DNA from: Candidatus Brocadiaceae bacterium
Lineage (GTDB): Bacteria; Planctomycetota; Brocadiia; SM23-32
Assembly: GCA_003551785.1 (NCBI GenBank)
Contig: PUNP01000541.1
Coordinates: 1 to 8,773 of the forward strand
DNA length: 8,773 nt
Reading direction: 5' to 3'
Shown here: one piece after another, positions 6,205 to 8,773 of the stretch
How the letters are laid out: the number at the start of each line of letters is the position of its first letter
How positions within the stretch are numbered: the stretch's first letter is position 1
Position numbers and translations under genes: made by a program
The notes under the pieces: generated by a model
What the model was told of the DNA's origin: nothing
The model's database searches: none
What the model saw: only the letters and a program-made list of their open reading frames with translations

Positions 6205-6624
6205 TTAATCACCGATAAGTTGCACGATGAGTTCGCGCTCGCGGCCTCTGATATCGAAATCTATAAAAACAATTTGCTGCCATGTCCCGAGCATGAACCG
6301 GTTGTCGTTAAAGGGGATGGAGATTGATGGGCCGATGAGGGCGGCGCGTACATGAGAATGGCCGTTACCATCATGCCAGCGTTCTTCATGGTGATAAGTA
6401 TGTTCTTTGGATACGTTTTTTTCAAACCAATCTTTCAAGTCCTGAACCAGTCCCGGTTCATATTCGATGGTGGTTAGCGCGCCCGTAGAACCCGGAACGA
6501 ATATCGTTACTATGCCGTTTTTAATCGATGATTCCGATATCAGATTGGCTGCATCATGGGTTATATCCACGATGGACATCTCTTCCTGTGTTGCGAATTT
6601 GATGTTTTTTGTTTCTACCACCAT
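6205..6624 (-). CDS. yjbQ: UPF0047 / YjbQ family protein (secondary thiamine-phosphate synthase-like)
   Basis: A small cytoplasmic protein of the UPF0047 (YjbQ) family, 139 residues from the preferred start. E. coli YjbQ has a weak thiamine-phosphate synthase side activity, which gives the family its database name, but the physiological role is not settled. Family features visible are the VPGSTGALTTIEYEPGL region (about 43-59), the conserved histidine cluster HHEERWHDGNGHSHVRA (about 77-93) and the signature ending MLGTWQQIVFIDFD. The start is the ATG at 6624. AGGTG at 6635-6631 lies 6 bases before it, whereas a GTG start at 6633 would lie inside that ribosome binding site. It follows the glycosyltransferase gene after about 70 bases. 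Confidence 0.9.
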   Translation of the reverse strand: MVVETKNIKFATQEEMSIVDITHDAANLISESSIKNGIVTIFVPGSTGALTTIEYEPGLVQDLKDWFEKNVSKEHTYHHEERWHDGNGHSHVRAALIGPSISIPFNDNRFMLGTWQQIVFIDFDIRGRERELIVQLIGD

Positions 6625-6630
6625 ATTTAT

Positions 6631-6635
6631 CACCT
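6631..6635 (-). promoter_or_regulatory. Ribosome binding site that fixes the yjbQ start
   Basis: AGGTG on the minus strand, 6 bases from the ATG at 6624-6622. The alternative GTG start at 6633-6631 is part of the site itself and is therefore unlikely. Confidence 0.65.
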
Positions 6636-6694
6636 GTAAATAATCGGGTTAAAAAATTTATTACTACGTAAGTATTCGGTAAATCACCCAGAAG

Positions 6695-7876
6695 TTAATT
6701 ATAGCAGACAGGAATTCGAAAGTCCAATGAACTGTAAAGATTCGCAATATCCCTGACCATCTTTTTATCGCTGAATTTTTCCAGGCAAAACTCCTGTCCA
6801 TTTTTGCCCATTGCAGCAGCTTTTTCCGGATTATCGGCGAGTTTGACCAGCGCTTCAGCTAAATGATCCACCGCACCGGGAGTTACCAGGTATCCCGTCG
6901 CATCGTCATAAACTACCTCCGGCGCCCCGTCACAGTCGAAGCAGACAACCGGTTTTGCGCCTAAAAATGCTTGAACCACCACCCGTGGCAGCCCTTCACG
7001 CAGTGATGCATGAGCTATAATATCTGAGGCGGCAATGATACCGGGGATATCGGTGGGCGGAACCAAACCGGTGAAAATAAATGAATCAGAAATGCCCAAT
7101 TTTCGGGCTTGCATTTCCAAATGTTCCCGTAAAATCCCATCTCCCACCAGCAAAAATTTCACGTTCGGGCAGGCCTTGATTACTGCCGGAGCGGCTTTAA
7201 GCAGATATTTGTGGCCTTTCAAATGGAATAGCCTGGCGATTTTCGTAATTACTCTTTCTGATTCCGATAATCCCAACCTCCGACGCCACTTTGAGCGCTC
7301 TTCAAAAGAAGCAAGATATGGCTGTATTTCCATCCCACTGTAAATTACGCTATATTGGCCTTTTGATCCGACGCCCGCCGCTATAGCCTTCTGTTTCATA
7401 GCGTCGGCAACACAAATGATGTGGTCGCTGCACAATGCCCCGATTTTTTCCAGTTCGATGTACAATTTGTTTCTCCATCCCGCCTGGTAGGGATGAAAAG
7501 GCAGACCGTGGATCGTGTGTATTATAACGGGGACGCGTGCAGCCCTTGCGGCAATTCTACCGATAATGCCGGCTTTGGAGCTATGTGTATGGACTATGTG
7601 CGGTCGAAATTCACGAATACAGCGCAGCGTTTGTACGAACGCTTTCGGATCAAGCCGGGGCGATAATTCGCGTCGCATTTCGGGCAGAATAATGGTTTTC
7701 AAGCCGCTTGCTTTCGCTTTACCTATTAATTCGCCTTCCGGGCCGATGGCGGGGCCGGTCAGGAGCGTTACATCATACCCGTACGTCTCTTGCAGACCAA
7801 TGCAGGTGAGCAGGGTATTTTCCTGAGCGCCACCTAAAATCATCCGTGTTATAATATGCAGGACACGTTTGCCCAT
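6695..7876 (-). CDS. GT4-family glycosyltransferase
   Basis: A retaining GT-B glycosyltransferase of family 4, 393 residues, probably cytoplasmic or peripheral at the inner membrane, transferring a sugar from a nucleotide-sugar donor onto a glycan or lipid acceptor. The N-terminal acceptor domain shows the glycine-rich loop MILGGAQEN (12-20), HIVHTHSSKAG (93-103) and HTIHGLPFHP (120-129). The C-terminal donor domain shows KIARLFHLKGHKYLL (212-226, with the phosphate-contacting Arg215 and Lys220 pattern), LLVGDG (242-247), REGLPRVVVQAF (293-304) and GAPEVV (318-323). The usual E-x7-E donor motif is E-x7-Q here (Glu294, Gln302). Donor and acceptor cannot be told from the sequence. The ATG at 7876 is 3 bases after the stop of the flavodiiron gene, with no clear ribosome binding site, so translation is probably coupled. 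A surface polysaccharide or LPS role is plausible given lpxI in the same window. Confidence 0.9.
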   Translation of the reverse strand: MGKRVLHIITRMILGGAQENTLLTCIGLQETYGYDVTLLTGPAIGPEGELIGKAKASGLKTIILPEMRRELSPRLDPKAFVQTLRCIREFRPHIVHTHSSKAGIIGRIAARAARVPVIIHTIHGLPFHPYQAGWRNKLYIELEKIGALCSDHIICVADAMKQKAIAAGVGSKGQYSVIYSGMEIQPYLASFEERSKWRRRLGLSESERVITKIARLFHLKGHKYLLKAAPAVIKACPNVKFLLVGDGILREHLEMQARKLGISDSFIFTGLVPPTDIPGIIAASDIIAHASLREGLPRVVVQAFLGAKPVVCFDCDGAPEVVYDDATGYLVTPGAVDHLAEALVKLADNPEKAAAMGKNGQEFCLEKFSDKKMVRDIANLYSSLDFRIPVCYN

Positions 7877-7879
7877 AAA

Positions 7880-8773
7880 TCATGATGAAGATAGTTTTTC
7901 GCCGAAATTCCGACAGTTTTCCAAAGTCTTGCTGTCAGGCTGCCATTTACAGGAAATACCTTCAGCGGCGATATCTAATCCCGCTTCCTGGAACCTGCTT
8001 TCGGTTTTTTTAACGCCTTCACCGCTCCAGCCATAAGAACCAAAAGAGAAACAGAGTGTGTTTTGAAATTTTAACCCTTTCATCGCCGTGAGGAACCCGC
8101 TGACGGATGGTAAAATATCACCGTTGAATGTCGGCGACCCGATGCCGACCCATTTAGCTCTGAATACTTCGACAAGAGCGTCATTGTGGTCTGATACTGC
8201 AAGGTCGATGAGTTTATACTGCAATCCGTTTTCCGCGAGTCCATCTCCAATTGCTTCCGCCATCCGTCGCGTAGCGCCCCACATTGTGTCATAAAGCAAA
8301 ACCGCTCTGTTTTCCGGTTCCTGTCTGGCCCATTGCTGATATTGTTCGACGATTTGGAGCGGTTCATCACGCCACAACACGCCATGGCTGGGCGCTATCA
8401 TCTCCACCGGCACGTTTAAATCAAGCAGTTCCTGGATTTTTTTCGTGACCAGCGGGCTGAACGGGGTGAGGATATTTACATAATACTTTAAAGCTTCTTC
8501 GTACAATTCCTTATTATCGACCTGGTCGTTGAATCTATAGGCACTCGCATAATGTTGACCGAACGCATCATTAGGCATTAAAATTTTACTTTCATTCAGG
8601 TAAGTGAACATGCTGTCCGGCCAGTGGAGCATCGGAGCGGTGATAAAAGTGAGTGTCTCATTTCCGATATCTAAAGTGTCTCCGGAAGCGACCGTGTTGA
8701 AATTCCAGTTTTTATGGAAATGCCCTTTGATATTTTTTTCGCCCATTTTTGAGCAGATAATTTCTGCCTGGGG
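7880..8773 (-). CDS. Flavodiiron protein (FprA / rubredoxin:oxygen oxidoreductase type), 5' end missing
   Basis: A cytoplasmic flavodiiron protein reducing O2 to water and/or NO to N2O with electrons usually from rubredoxin. The frame is open to the right edge: 297 residues are visible, nine of them before the internal Met at 8746, which is not the true start. The metallo-beta-lactamase-like diiron domain shows SKMG (8-11 of the visible part), TAPMLHWPDSM (45-55), PNDAFGQHYA (67-76) and APSHGVLWR (127-135). His50, Asp69 and His130 have the 19- and 61-residue spacing of D. gigas ROO ligands His146, Asp165 and His226; the remaining ligands lie outside the window. By that numbering about 96 residues are missing. 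The flavodoxin domain follows, with FMN-loop DTMWGATRRMAEAI (162-175), GSPTFNGDILPSV (212-224) and FGSYGWSGEG (244-253). It ends there, so it is class A, without a fused rubredoxin. It heads the visible gene run. Confidence 0.95.
   Translation of the reverse strand, partial: PQAEIICSKMGEKNIKGHFHKNWNFNTVASGDTLDIGNETLTFITAPMLHWPDSMFTYLNESKILMPNDAFGQHYASAYRFNDQVDNKELYEEALKYYVNILTPFSPLVTKKIQELLDLNVPVEMIAPSHGVLWRDEPLQIVEQYQQWARQEPENRAVLLYDTMWGATRRMAEAIGDGLAENGLQYKLIDLAVSDHNDALVEVFRAKWVGIGSPTFNGDILPSVSGFLTAMKGLKFQNTLCFSFGSYGWSGEGVKKTESRFQEAGLDIAAEGISCKWQPDSKTLENCRNFGEKLSSS

Noticed and set aside
6625..6633. yjbQ start at the GTG at 6633
   Set aside because: The GTG is part of the likely ribosome binding site; the ATG at 6624 has proper spacing.
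6661..6674. TACGTA-centred palindrome between the glycosyltransferase gene and yjbQ
   Set aside because: Arms are short and interrupted; no evidence of an operator or terminator.
8744..8746. Met at 8746 as the true start of the flavodiiron protein
   Set aside because: The frame stays open upstream and encodes conserved family residues, and the N-terminal diiron ligands would be missing.

Overview
The window is an 8.8 kb stretch of a moderate-GC bacterial chromosome in which every convincing gene lies on the minus strand, so transcription runs from right to left. A lipid A enzyme gene (lpxI) points to a Gram-negative (diderm) bacterium. The flavodiiron protein is typical of anaerobes or microaerobes that must remove O2 or NO. 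I cannot name the lineage. The gene mix (lpxI, a class A flavodiiron protein, UPF0047/YjbQ, a short KDPG aldolase, a GT4 glycosyltransferase with E-x7-Q, and REP-like hairpins) would fit a deltaproteobacterial-type or candidate-phylum anaerobe, but that is inference.

Right part (8773 down to 4416): a flavodiiron protein gene missing its 5' end, a GT4 glycosyltransferase 3 bases after its stop, a UPF0047/YjbQ protein, a KDPG/KHG aldolase and purM follow one another with gaps of 3 to 61 bases. This looks like one co-transcribed run of mostly housekeeping or metabolic genes. Their functions are not obviously one pathway: O2/NO detoxification, surface glycan synthesis, an uncertain YjbQ activity, 2-keto-3-deoxy sugar-acid cleavage and purine synthesis.

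Middle (4415 to 3953): a 463-base gene-free gap. It holds a 283-base composite element (4045-4327) that is palindromic at three scales. It has 17-base terminal inverted repeats (16/17 matching), four strong hairpins, and two inner hairpins bordered by CTAC and GTAG tetranucleotides as in REP/BIME elements mobilised by RAYT (TnpA-REP) transposases. Each half has the same order of parts, so the element looks like two diverged copies of a unit of about 110 bases in inverted orientation. No transposase gene is in the window.

Left part (3952 down to 1): a large HEAT-like helical-repeat protein of unknown function (873 aa), then a SlyD-type FKBP prolyl isomerase with its own sigma70-like promoter, then lpxI, which runs off the left edge. 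lpxI carries a run of ten G in its coding strand. Just before it sits a 9-codon mini-ORF with a good ribosome binding site, whose stop overlaps the lpxI start.

The most unusual items are the composite hairpin element, the poly-G tract in lpxI, the mini-ORF overlapping the lpxI start, and the unrecognised HEAT-like protein. I see no CRISPR array, tRNA, rRNA, phage gene or defence system.
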